A stretch of 7,891 bases of DNA, taken from assembly GCA_025458365.1 (NCBI GenBank), contig JALOSP010000123.1, positions 1-7,891 of the forward strand, in the 5' to 3' direction. Positions within the stretch are counted from its first letter, which is position 1. Each line of letters opens with the position of its first letter. The DNA is from Hyphomonadaceae bacterium. GTDB lineage: Bacteria; Pseudomonadota; Alphaproteobacteria; Caulobacterales; Aquidulcibacteraceae. Below the pieces are notes generated by a model. It ran no database searches and had not been told where the DNA came from. It saw only the letters and a list, made by a program, of their open reading frames with translations. Shown in pieces: positions 1 through 6,440 of this stretch. Position numbers and translations under genes: made by a program.

Positions 1-1076
1 CAAGCCCCGGCAAAGACGTCAAAGAAGCCGCGTGCGTCCTTGGTGCCCAGCATGGCGGTGACCAGTCCGAACCGGGCGGGCCGTGTCCGTGCCAGGGCGT
101 CGATATGGGCTTTTGCCGCAGCGGCGCCATGAGGATTGTGGCCACCGTCGAGCCAGACTTCGCTGGCTGTGCAGGCGGCAAGCTCGGCGAATGGCCCTGA
201 AGTCAGGCGCTGCATCCGGCCAGGCCAGCGGGCACTGGCCACGCCTTTTGCAATCGCCGCATCCGGGATCCCGAAACGGCGGGCGAGTACCACAGCAGCT
301 CCGGCATTGGTGATCTGGTGACGTCCCGGCAGGGCTGGGGATGGCAGATCGAGCAGCCAGTCTTCGCCTTGCACCACCAGGCCATCGCGGTCGGGAAAGG
401 CATCCCAATCACGCCCGAAGGCCAGCAGGGGCGCGCCAAGTTCTTCAGCGCGGGCTTCAATCACTGCCAGCGCCTCGGGCCGTTGCGGGCCGACTATGAC
501 CGGCACACCGGGCTTGATGATCCCGGCCTTTTCCGAAGCAATCTTGTCGATCGTATCGCCCAGATAGTCCTGATGGTCGAAATCCACCGGTGTGATCGCG
601 GTCAGGGCCGGAGCATTGACCACATTGGTCGCATCCAGCCTGCCGCCCAGCCCGACTTCCAGCAGTGTCACAGCCGCAGCTGTGCGGGCAAAGGCGAGGA
701 AGGCGGCAATGGTTTCGGCCTCGAAGATCGTCACCGGGATGGTGGCTGAAAGCGCTGTGATCTCATCGGCCAGCCTGGCGAGCGCTTCGGTCTCGATCAG
801 GCTGCCCGCTACCCGCCAGCGCTCCTCGATCCGCACCAGATGGGGCGAGGTGTAGACATGGGCTTGCTGCCCGTTCGCCTCGATCATGGCGCGTAGAAAG
901 GCCAGCGTGGAGCCCTTGCCATTGGTGCCTGCCACATGGATCACCGGCGCGATCCGGTCCTGCGGATTGCCCAGGGCGGAGAGTGCCGCCCGCATCCGGT
1001 CCAGCGACAGGTCAATCACGCGCGGGAAGGCATAGAATTGGGCGGCGGGTGACGGGTTTGCGGCACTTTGGGTCAT
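1..1076 (-). CDS. folC: Bifunctional dihydrofolate synthase / folylpolyglutamate synthase, 3' end missing
   Basis: Cytoplasmic Mur-ligase-family enzyme that joins L-glutamate to dihydropteroate and then adds further glutamates to folates, using ATP. Translating the minus strand from the ATG at 1076 gives 358 codons with no stop before the window edge; the family is usually about 430 residues, so roughly the last 70 are outside. Visible motifs: the P-loop GTNGKGS (residues 50-56), TSPHL (76-80), EVGLGGRLDATN (140-151), the ITPVDFDHQDYLGD stretch (161-174), the SEKAGIIKPG segment with the lysine (K183) that is carbamylated in this family, PGRHQITNA (250-258) and DGGHNPHG (310-317), which starts the C-terminal domain. 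The start is supported by AAGGA seven bases upstream. A Uma2-type gene ends 45 bases upstream on the same strand, so the two may be co-transcribed. In many proteobacteria folC follows accD; here it does not. No frameshift or lost motif is seen. Confidence 0.97.
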   Translation of the reverse strand, partial: MTQSAANPSPAAQFYAFPRVIDLSLDRMRAALSALGNPQDRIAPVIHVAGTNGKGSTLAFLRAMIEANGQQAHVYTSPHLVRIEERWRVAGSLIETEALARLADEITALSATIPVTIFEAETIAAFLAFARTAAAVTLLEVGLGGRLDATNVVNAPALTAITPVDFDHQDYLGDTIDKIASEKAGIIKPGVPVIVGPQRPEALAVIEARAEELGAPLLAFGRDWDAFPDRDGLVVQGEDWLLDLPSPALPGRHQITNAGAAVVLARRFGIPDAAIAKGVASARWPGRMQRLTSGPFAELAACTASEVWLDGGHNPHGAAAAKAHIDALARTRPARFGLVTAMLGTKDARGFFDVFAGA

Positions 1077-1083
1077 TGCCGCG

Positions 1084-1088
1084 TCCTT
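1084..1088 (-). promoter_or_regulatory. Ribosome binding site of folC
   Basis: On the minus strand AAGGA lies seven bases before the ATG at 1076, a good Shine-Dalgarno match and spacing. It fixes the folC start, and the resulting N-terminus (MTQSAANPSPAAQFYAF) has the length expected before the first conserved FolC block. The 45-base gap holding this site (1077-1121) also contains two copies of TGCGGGC two bases apart, and no convincing terminator, so read-through from the upstream gene is possible. Confidence 0.7.
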
Positions 1089-1121
1089 GGAGGAAGCCCG
1101 CAGCGCCCGCAAGCACGCCGG

Positions 1122-1706
1122 TCAGGCTTGTCCGGTTTCCAGCGATTGCATGGTGACGGTCAGGCCATTGATCAGAAGGGCGGTGACAGGCTGATCAGCA
1201 GGGATCTCCTGCACGTTGCCATAGGCCCCGTCGACCGGATCGCGGAACACGCTGGTTGTCAGCGTGACAGCGTCGATCACCCAATAGTCCTGCACGCCAT
1301 GGCGGGCATAGAGCGCGGCCTTGGCAGTGTGGTCACGATCCGAAGAGCTGCGAGCGATCTCGATCAGAAGCAGCACCTGCGATGCAGGTGTGTTGACCAC
1401 ATCGGCATGGTCCGCCACGACATAGATGTCAGGCTCCACGAAGGTGCGTTCGCTGAGGTAGAGGGTGGAATCTGTTGCCACAAACAAGTCCAGCGGCAGT
1501 GTCCGACCAAGCACTCGCGCCAGCCTGTTTTTGATCAGGACATGTCGGCTGGTTTCAGGTGCCAAAGGAAGAATCTCCCCGTCAATCAGCTCGATAGCTT
1601 CGTCTTCGCCCACGATCCCCATTTCGATCATGCGCATGACATCGGCCACGGCAAAGCCGCGCCGGTCCTGGCCTTCGCCGCCACGGGTGAGGAAGGGAGC
1701 GTTCAT
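1122..1706 (-). CDS. Uma2-family (DUF820) PD-(D/E)XK endonuclease-like protein
   Basis: A protein of 194 residues when started at the ATG at 1706. The fold is the restriction-endonuclease-like Uma2/DUF820 family. Its members are common in cyanobacteria and scattered elsewhere, and their biological role is largely unknown. Family hallmarks are present in order: the ELIDGEI strand-turn (39-45), H55 followed by a helix, FVEPDIYVV (89-97) with the acidic D93, LLLIEIARSSSDRD (112-125) with E116, and K129 in AKAALYARHGVQDYWVIDA (128-146). D93, E116 and K129 form the expected metal-binding and catalytic triad, so the nuclease core looks intact. The frame is open to 1856, but the extra N-terminus would run over the start of argB. 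Starting at 1706 matches usual family length and sits just behind a promoter. No Shine-Dalgarno is visible, consistent with a leaderless message. No antitoxin, methylase or other restriction partner is adjacent. Confidence 0.88.
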   Translation of the reverse strand: MNAPFLTRGGEGQDRRGFAVADVMRMIEMGIVGEDEAIELIDGEILPLAPETSRHVLIKNRLARVLGRTLPLDLFVATDSTLYLSERTFVEPDIYVVADHADVVNTPASQVLLLIEIARSSSDRDHTAKAALYARHGVQDYWVIDAVTLTTSVFRDPVDGAYGNVQEIPADQPVTALLINGLTVTMQSLETGQA

Positions 1707-1800
1707 GGCGCGCTTATAGCAGATTTCCGTGCGCCCGTCAGCCATGCCGGAGCGTGGGTATCCCTTGACCGGCCCCGCGCAAGCCGCCAAAGCGCACGCC
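1707..1800. other. Divergent intergenic region between the Uma2 gene and argB
   Basis: Ninety-four bases separate the two outward-facing start codons, and they should contain promoters for both directions. The minus-strand promoter is recognisable. On the plus strand, TTGACC at 1765-1770 resembles a -35 box but has no acceptable -10 at 16 to 18 bases, and no clear Shine-Dalgarno precedes argB. Both flanking frames stay open across this stretch (the plus frame from a GTG at 1729, the minus frame up to 1856), which could tempt an automatic caller into over-long starts. No palindromic operator such as an ARG box was recognised. Confidence 0.7.
1713..1741 (-). promoter_or_regulatory. Sigma-70-type extended -10 promoter for the Uma2 gene
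   Basis: Read on the minus strand: CTGACG at 1741-1736 (four of six matches to TTGACA, with the TGAC core intact), a spacer of exactly 17 bases, then TATAAG at 1718-1713 (five of six matches to TATAAT). TGC directly before the hexamer gives the extended -10 TG element. The usual distance from -10 to transcription start places +1 at about 1706, which is the A of the ATG of the Uma2 gene. This is a sequence-match prediction, not a mapped promoter. Confidence 0.6.
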
Positions 1801-2721
1801 ATGACAGCAACCGCCCTCGAAACTGCCCAGATGCTGGCCAAGGCCCTGCCGTTCATCCAGCGCTATGATCGCGAAACCATCGTGATCAAATACGGCGGCC
1901 ACGCGATGGGCGATGAGGAGACCGCACGCCGGTTTGCTGCCGATGTGGTGTTGTTGCGGCTGGTGGGCATGCGCCCGGTGGTGGTGCATGGCGGCGGGCC
2001 ACAGATTTCGGCCATGCTGAAAAGGGCCGGTGTGCAGAGCGCCTTCATTGACGGCCTGCGGGTGACCGACAGCGCGACCATGGAAGTCGCCGAAATGGTG
2101 CTGTCCGGTTCGGTCAACAAGCAGCTCGCCCATCTGATCACGCAAGCCGGGACCGAGGCGGACGTGCGCGGCGTGGGCCTGTCGGGCAAGGATGCCAGGC
2201 TGTTTACGGTGGAAAAGGTGACGCGCACCGCCAAGGACCCCGACAGCCAGATCGAACAGGCCGTGGACCTTGGCTTCGTCGGCGATCCACGGCAGGTCGA
2301 TGCCAAGCTGGTTTCCACGCTGATCGAGAGCGAGGACAATGACTACGTGCCAGTGGTGGCCCCGGTCGGCGTGGGCCTTGATGGTGCCACCTACAATATC
2401 AATGCCGACACCGCCGCCGGTGCGCTGGCGGGTGAACTGAAGGCGCGGCGGTTCCTGCTGCTGACCGATGTGTCAGGCGTGCTGGATGCCAGCCGGGGCC
2501 GGGAGATGATCCAAGAACTGACCGTCAGCCAGGCGCGCGCCCTGATTGCCGATGGCACGGCATCAGGCGGCATGATCCCGAAGCTGGAAACCGCGATTGC
2601 GGCTGTGGAGGCGGGCGTTGGTGGTGTTGTCATCCTCGATGGCCGCAACCCGCACGCCATCCTGATGGAATTGCTGACCGAGCAAGGCTCGGGCACACTG
2701 ATCAAGGCGGACCCTGCATGA
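1801..2721 (+). CDS. argB: N-acetylglutamate kinase
   Basis: Phosphorylates N-acetyl-L-glutamate with ATP, the second step of arginine biosynthesis in the cytoplasm. The protein has 306 residues from the ATG at 1801, normal for the family, and has the amino-acid-kinase fold throughout. Visible motifs: VIKYGGHAM (28-36) with the phosphate-contacting lysine K30, [10 protein letters not shown] (61-70), the [17 protein letters not shown] stretch (199-215), [10 protein letters not shown] (220-229) with D223, and GGMIPKLE (256-263) with K261. The N-terminal helix ending in ALPFIQRY (15-22) is the type found in hexameric, arginine-inhibited kinases, so feedback inhibition by arginine is likely. In-frame GTG (1729) and ATG (1744) codons upstream were rejected: the added 19-24 residues are not family-like and the normal N-terminus begins at 1801. 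No strong Shine-Dalgarno is visible. The stop overlaps the next start as ATGA. No other arg gene is in the window. Confidence 0.96.
   Translation: MTATALETAQMLAKALPFIQRYDRETIVIKYGGHAMGDEETARRFAADVVLLRLVGMRPVVVHGGGPQISAMLKRAGVQSAFIDGLRVTDSATMEVAEMVLSGSVNKQLAHLITQAGTEADVRGVGLSGKDARLFTVEKVTRTAKDPDSQIEQAVDLGFVGDPRQVDAKLVSTLIESEDNDYVPVVAPVGVGLDGATYNINADTAAGALAGELKARRFLLLTDVSGVLDASRGREMIQELTVSQARALIADGTASGGMIPKLETAIAAVEAGVGGVVILDGRNPHAILMELLTEQGSGTLIKADPA
2718..2721 (+). other. ATGA stop/start overlap between argB and the nucleotidase gene
   Basis: The ATG of the downstream gene (2718-2720) shares bases with the argB TGA stop (2719-2721). This four-base arrangement indicates one transcript and probable termination-reinitiation coupling. 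A weak GGA lies six bases upstream of the ATG, inside the argB coding sequence. Confidence 0.85.
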
Positions 2722-3431
2722 CAACCCGCCCGCTCTACCGGCTGCGAGACGCCCACACCTGGGTGTTCGATCTCGATAATACGCTTTACCCCGCCGAGTG
2801 CGACCTGTTTGCCCAGATCGACGCACGCATGACCGAGTTCGTCGGCAATTATCTGGGGCTGGGGCCGGACGAGGCTCGCGCGCAGCAGAAGCACTATTAC
2901 CACACCTATGGCACCACACTGTCGGGCATGATGAAGGAACATGGCATGCCTGCCAGCGCTTTTCTCGATTACGTGCATGATCTGGACTACACACCGGTTG
3001 TGCCCGCGCCGCGCATGAAGGCGGCACTGCAGTCCCTGCCCGGACGCAAGATCGTTTTCACCAACGGCAGCGTCGGGCATGCCGAACGTACGTTGAAGGC
3101 ACTGGGGCTGGACGAAGGCGTGTTCTCCGAACTCTTCGGCATCGAGGAGACCGGTTACATTCCCAAGCCGCGCCGCGAAGCATTTGACGCGCTGGTCGAT
3201 GCGCACAGCTTTGATCCCAATGATGCAGTCATGGTGGAAGACCTGTCGCGCAATCTGGTAACGGCCCATGCCATGGGCTTCTCCACCGTGCTGGTCTGGT
3301 CATGGAAAGACTGGAGCCATGAGCCTGAGGGCGCCCGCCCGGCAGGGCCGACAGCGGAAACTGAAGACCATGTGCATCACATGACCGACGATCTCACCGG
3401 GTTTCTGGAAGCTGTGGCGGCGGCGAGCTGA
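2718..3431 (+). CDS. HAD-superfamily pyrimidine 5'-nucleotidase (SDT1-like)
   Basis: A cytoplasmic 237-residue HAD phosphatase, most like the pyrimidine 5'-nucleotidase subfamily (yeast SDT1/PHM8 type), which dephosphorylates UMP/CMP-like nucleotides. All four HAD motifs are visible: motif [12 protein letters not shown] (15-25) with nucleophile D18 and acid/base D20; motif II VFTNGS (113-118) with T115; motif III lysine K150 in [10 protein letters not shown]; motif [12 protein letters not shown] (171-180) with E174 and D175. The segment between motifs I and II forms a helical C1 cap, with [14 protein letters not shown] and the [13 protein letters not shown] stretch typical of this subfamily. 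It is coupled to argB by the ATGA overlap, but no pathway link to arginine synthesis is evident. Its last 38 bases overlap the end of the convergent glycosyltransferase gene. The exact substrate is inferred from subfamily resemblance and other phosphate esters are possible. Confidence 0.9.
   Translation: MTTRPLYRLRDAHTWVFDLDNTLYPAECDLFAQIDARMTEFVGNYLGLGPDEARAQQKHYYHTYGTTLSGMMKEHGMPASAFLDYVHDLDYTPVVPAPRMKAALQSLPGRKIVFTNGSVGHAERTLKALGLDEGVFSELFGIEETGYIPKPRREAFDALVDAHSFDPNDAVMVEDLSRNLVTAHAMGFSTVLVWSWKDWSHEPEGARPAGPTAETEDHVHHMTDDLTGFLEAVAAAS
3394..3431. other. Tail-to-tail coding overlap of 38 bases
   Basis: The plus-strand nucleotidase gene stops at 3431 (TGA 3429-3431), and the minus-strand glycosyltransferase gene stops at 3394 (TGA 3396-3394). 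The final 12 or so codons of each are therefore mutually antisense, and there is no room for an intergenic terminator. I found no clear GC hairpin with a T run at the junction. Transcripts from both sides probably run into one another. Confidence 0.85.
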
Positions 3432-5163
3432 CAGCAGTTGCTTCCACGACGCCAATGACAATCTCGACCGGATCGCCCTTGGAGTAGTTGACCCCGTTCA
3501 CTGTCCTGCCGGTCCAGCGGACTGACAGCATGCGGGGTGCGAGTGCGGTTACGAGCGCATCCTTCTGGTCAGCCGTCACTGCGACCGGTGAGCCTGCCAT
3601 TGCGGCTGCCGCTGCGACTGGCACACTCATCAGCGCGCTGTCAGTCCGGGTCGCCCAGATCAGGCTCGGCTCCTGATAGCCCGCGCCGATCAGCGGCGGA
3701 CGCTCTGTCCGCCCTTCGGCGGGCGGTGTCAGGCGTGGGTGCAGCCCTTCGGCCATCAGTGCGCGCGAGACCTGTCGGCTGATGTCCAATTGCGGCACGG
3801 ATGGCAGATAGAGCGCCTTCACGCAGATGCTGGTGATCACGGCGGCAGCAGCAACCGCCACCGTGGCCGGGGCCTTGCGCATCGCGCTGATCGTGGCGGC
3901 CATCAGCAGGGCAATGCCCATCACCATGCCGAAAATCGCGGGCGTGACCCGGTCGGCTGCATTGACCTCGTCGGCCAGCAGGGAAGGGGCTGCGGCCAGC
4001 ACAAGACCGCCCAGCACGAACGCCACAATCCCGATCCAGCGCACCCAGCCGCGCTGCCAGCCACCGGCCAGAATGCCGATCACGCCCAGCATGATCAGGG
4101 GTGCATGCACCGGCAGCGTGTAATGGATCAGCTTGGCCGGGGCCAGTTCGAACACGAGCCAGCCGGGCACCAGCCAGGCGACCAGGAAGCGTACCTGTGG
4201 CTCGGCCCGGAACCGCCACGCCGCCCAGAATGCCGCCGCCAGCAGTACCGATCCGGGCCAGATCAGCAAGGGCGAGGCCAGCAGATAGGCGCCCGGCATC
4301 ACCGGGTCATTCTCGCTGGTGCCGGCAAGTTTCGGGGCCAGATCCTCACCGATTGCGTCACGGAAGAAGGCCCCGTCGGTGGCCACCCAGATCGCCACAT
4401 GCCAGGGCACGGCAATCAGCATGAACAGGCCGATCCAGCGCCAGTCGGCCAGCGGTTTCATCCAGCTGACTGTCCGCTCCCAGAGGGATAGCAGCAGGAT
4501 CGACGGCAGGATCACGATGGCTGCCACCGGCCCCTTGATCATGATGCCACAGGCGAGCGCGCTCCAAAACAGCGCTGCCCCCCAACGTTTCGGCTCACCC
4601 CCGCGCAAGGCGGCAAGCCCCATGAAGGCCAGCGCAATCGTGGCCGCCAGCATGGCGTCAGTCTTGGCGATGCCAGCCTCGGTGGACAGGATCAGGCTGG
4701 CTGCCAGCGTGCCTCCAGCGAGCAATCCCAGTCGCGGCCCGCCCAGCCGCTTGCCGGTCCAGACCGTGGCCCAGACGGCCAGCAGTGCGCCCAGCAACGA
4801 GACCAGCCGGTTGAGCTGCACGATCCGATCATCCGGCCCGCCAGCCAGCGCCACGGGGATGGCCTGCAGCCAGTGAATGCCCACCGGCTTCTTGTTGCGC
4901 GGCTCGTCCTGGAAACTGATCCGGATGAAGTCGCCGGATTCGAACATCTGGGCCGTGGCCTGCACGAAGCGGGCTTCATCGCGGTCCAGTGGTTGCAGCA
5001 TGATCAGGCCGGGCAGGGCACAAGCCAGCAGCACGAGTGCGCTGATCAGATAAGGCCGCCAGCCACCGGTCAGCCGGTCAACCCAGCGGTCGGTGCCGTG
5101 CGTGATGGCTTCCACCGGGGCCAGCGACTTGGTGGACAGGTCAAGCGGGTCAGCCGCACTCAC
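3394..5163 (-). CDS. GT39 / ArnT-like polytopic membrane glycosyltransferase
   Basis: An integral inner-membrane GT-C-fold transferase of 589 residues, of the type that moves a sugar from a polyprenyl-phosphate donor to a lipid or protein acceptor on the periplasmic face. After a soluble N-terminus the first membrane segment (about 37-56) is followed by LDRDEARF (59-66), the acidic signature of the first periplasmic loop in this family, then the family-like FQDEPRNKKPVGIHWLQ (84-100). Roughly eleven more hydrophobic segments run to about residue 452, including AKLIHYTLPVHAP (343-355), which resembles the conserved Lys...Tyr-x-Leu-Pro block of ArnT. A soluble tail of about 135 residues follows. 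The start is a GTG (5163-5161) overlapping the stop of the upstream gene as GTGA, with AAAGAGG ten bases before it. It ends inside the convergent nucleotidase gene. The sugar and acceptor cannot be read from sequence; an aminoarabinose-to-lipid-A role would be a guess. Confidence 0.88.
   Translation of the reverse strand: MSAADPLDLSTKSLAPVEAITHGTDRWVDRLTGGWRPYLISALVLLACALPGLIMLQPLDRDEARFVQATAQMFESGDFIRISFQDEPRNKKPVGIHWLQAIPVALAGGPDDRIVQLNRLVSLLGALLAVWATVWTGKRLGGPRLGLLAGGTLAASLILSTEAGIAKTDAMLAATIALAFMGLAALRGGEPKRWGAALFWSALACGIMIKGPVAAIVILPSILLLSLWERTVSWMKPLADWRWIGLFMLIAVPWHVAIWVATDGAFFRDAIGEDLAPKLAGTSENDPVMPGAYLLASPLLIWPGSVLLAAAFWAAWRFRAEPQVRFLVAWLVPGWLVFELAPAKLIHYTLPVHAPLIMLGVIGILAGGWQRGWVRWIGIVAFVLGGLVLAAAPSLLADEVNAADRVTPAIFGMVMGIALLMAATISAMRKAPATVAVAAAAVITSICVKALYLPSVPQLDISRQVSRALMAEGLHPRLTPPAEGRTERPPLIGAGYQEPSLIWATRTDSALMSVPVAAAAAMAGSPVAVTADQKDALVTALAPRMLSVRWTGRTVNGVNYSKGDPVEIVIGVVEATAVSSPPPQLPETR
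5160..5163 (-). other. GTGA stop/start overlap, paraoxonase-like gene to glycosyltransferase gene
   Basis: On the minus strand the GTG start of the glycosyltransferase gene (5163-5161) shares bases with the TGA stop of the paraoxonase-like gene (5162-5160). Together with the Shine-Dalgarno at 5180-5174 this implies coupled translation from one message. Confidence 0.85.
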
Positions 5164-6401
5164 TGGCCGGTTGCCTCTTTCCGGGCCGCCTCTTCCTCCG
5201 CCTTGCGGGCCGCCTTGATGGCGTCATCGCGGGCAGGGTCAATCAAGGGCAGGGCCGGGTGGGCCTCGCTATGCTTCCAAACCTGCGGCAGGGTGCAGGC
5301 TTGCAGGCCGGGCGAGAAGACACTGCCCAGGACCATGCGTGAACCATCGCGGACCGCAACGCTGGCGCCCGAGAAGGCGGCACTGCCGTCCTGCAACAGC
5401 ACCTGATCGATCTTGCCACCTGCGCCATCGGCTGCCGGTTCGACGATCAGGATTTGTGACGGGGCAAAGCGGGCCTCTGGTGTTTGGGCATGGCCGAAGA
5501 AGGTCATGAGCCTGGGATGGGCGGCCAACCAGATTCGCCCGTCCGGCTCCACGTCCAGATTGTCGAGGCCAGTGCCGAGGAAAGCCGCGTCCAGCTTGGT
5601 CAGCCTGTCAGTGGCAGGGTTCCGGTCATAGATGTGCAGGGTCCGGTCAATGGTGCCGGTCGCATAGAGCCGCTTTCCATCTGGCGACAGGGCCACAGAA
5701 TTGGCGAAAGCCAGCCCGCCGGCAACCTTCGTGGCTTGATCACCCGCCACATGCCAGATCGCGCCCGTCCGGTCGTTGTCGAGGATGAAACCGGCCAGTT
5801 CGGCGAGCGAGCCTTGGGCCGCATCACTCTCGCTGGTGGCATAGAAGCTGTCCGGCCCGCTCATCGCGATGTCATTGATCCGGCTCAGGCCGGGCACCTT
5901 CACACTGCGACGCAGGGTCAGGCTGTTGTCCTCGCCGATGTCGTAGATGTCCACCGTGGTTCCGGCATGATCCAGATGGCCCTTGGGGTGGTTGACGACG
6001 CCCAGCACGCGGCTGCCATCGGCGGCGACCAGCAGGCTCAACCCGTGCGGCGAAACACTTTCATCCATCGTGCGTCCGACCGGAGTGACAGGATTGGCAG
6101 CCAGGGTCGGGGCATCGAAAGCGATGGCGTGGATCGCGCCAGGAACGCCCTCCTTGCCGGGCCTGCGATCATCCGAACTGACCCACAGCACCCGTCGTTC
6201 ACGGTCCAGAGCCATGTCCTCGGCACCGGCAATGCCGGGCACCAAGGTGCAGGTGCCATCAAACCGCCAGGTCAGGCGGGTCATTTCACCAGCCCGGACC
6301 CAGGCGCGGAAAAAGGTATAGCTCAACAGCGCCACCACGATCAGGGCCACAATCAGCCAGGTCGATGGGCGCAGCAGGACAGGGCGGGGACTGGTGGACA
6401 T
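5160..6401 (-). CDS. Membrane-anchored paraoxonase (PON)-like calcium propeller hydrolase
   Basis: A 413-residue protein of the paraoxonase/arylesterase branch of six-bladed beta-propellers, whose members hydrolyse lactones and aryl esters using calcium. Residues matching human PON1 are visible: E61/D62 (PON1 E53/D54), H119 in SPHGLS (H115), H138 in VVNHP (H134), N176/D177 in INDIA (N168/D169), N234 in FANSVALSPDGK (N224) and D280/N281 in LDNLDVEPDG (D269/N270). C51 and C369 sit where the PON1 disulfide C42-C353 lies, and LGSVFSPGLQACTLP (358-372) resembles the PON C-terminus. One hydrophobic segment (about 13-31) lacks a clear cleavage site or lipobox, so it probably acts as an anchor. A disulfide would fit the periplasm, but flanking arginines make topology ambiguous. 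A charged Ala/Lys/Glu tail (about 391-413) extends past the PON fold. ATG 6401, with GGAAA upstream, is preferred over TTG 6419. The substrate is unknown, and generic SMP-30-like activity is the alternative. Confidence 0.85.
   Translation of the reverse strand: MSTSPRPVLLRPSTWLIVALIVVALLSYTFFRAWVRAGEMTRLTWRFDGTCTLVPGIAGAEDMALDRERRVLWVSSDDRRPGKEGVPGAIHAIAFDAPTLAANPVTPVGRTMDESVSPHGLSLLVAADGSRVLGVVNHPKGHLDHAGTTVDIYDIGEDNSLTLRRSVKVPGLSRINDIAMSGPDSFYATSESDAAQGSLAELAGFILDNDRTGAIWHVAGDQATKVAGGLAFANSVALSPDGKRLYATGTIDRTLHIYDRNPATDRLTKLDAAFLGTGLDNLDVEPDGRIWLAAHPRLMTFFGHAQTPEARFAPSQILIVEPAADGAGGKIDQVLLQDGSAAFSGASVAVRDGSRMVLGSVFSPGLQACTLPQVWKHSEAHPALPLIDPARDDAIKAARKAEEEAARKEATGQ
5174..5180 (-). promoter_or_regulatory. 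Ribosome binding site of the glycosyltransferase gene
   Basis: AAAGAGG on the minus strand, ten bases before the GTG at 5163, lies inside the last codons of the paraoxonase-like gene. It supports the unusual GTG start, which also gives the gene its GTGA overlap. Confidence 0.6.
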
Positions 6402-6405
6402 CGGA

Positions 6406-6410
6406 TTTCC
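6406..6410 (-). promoter_or_regulatory. Ribosome binding site deciding the paraoxonase-like start
   Basis: On the minus strand GGAAA precedes the ATG at 6401, with the GGA core six bases from it, in the 39-base gap after the transporter stop. It favours ATG 6401 over the in-frame TTG at 6419, because the site itself would fall inside the longer reading. The gap (6402-6440) shows no terminator-like hairpin, consistent with one operon. Confidence 0.55.
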
Positions 6411-6440
6411 GGCTTGCAACGGGTATCGGGCCGCCTTGCC

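Noticed and set aside
1084..1094. Small hairpin TCCT-CCA-AGGA covering the folC ribosome binding site
   Set aside because: A four-base stem with a three-base loop is too weak to call a regulatory structure without conservation evidence.
1711..1720. GCTTATAGC as a shared -10 for a plus-strand promoter as well
   Set aside because: On the plus strand no -35-like sequence occurs at suitable spacing, so only the minus-strand promoter is supported.
1765..1793. TTGACC as a -35 box for argB
   Set aside because: No acceptable -10 hexamer lies 16 to 18 bases downstream; the best alternatives are GC-rich.
1729..1800. Upstream GTG (1729) and ATG (1744) starts for argB
   Set aside because: The extra residues do not look like an ArgB N-terminus, and the usual helix before ALPFIQRY begins at the ATG at 1801.
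1068..1868. Plus-strand open frame of 266 codons opposite the Uma2 gene
   Set aside because: Antisense shadow: it crosses the divergent promoter region and the argB start, and its translation shows no family features.
2391..3269. Minus-strand open frame of 292 codons opposite argB and the nucleotidase gene
   Set aside because: It spans two well-supported plus-strand genes and resembles no protein family.
3739..4491. Plus-strand open frame of 250 codons opposite the glycosyltransferase gene
   Set aside because: Its composition is low-complexity Gln/His/Arg/Gly and the opposite strand carries a clear polytopic membrane protein.
6402..6419. TTG at 6419 as start of the paraoxonase-like gene
   Set aside because: An ATG with well-spaced GGAAA follows 18 bases later, and the added residues carry no signal.
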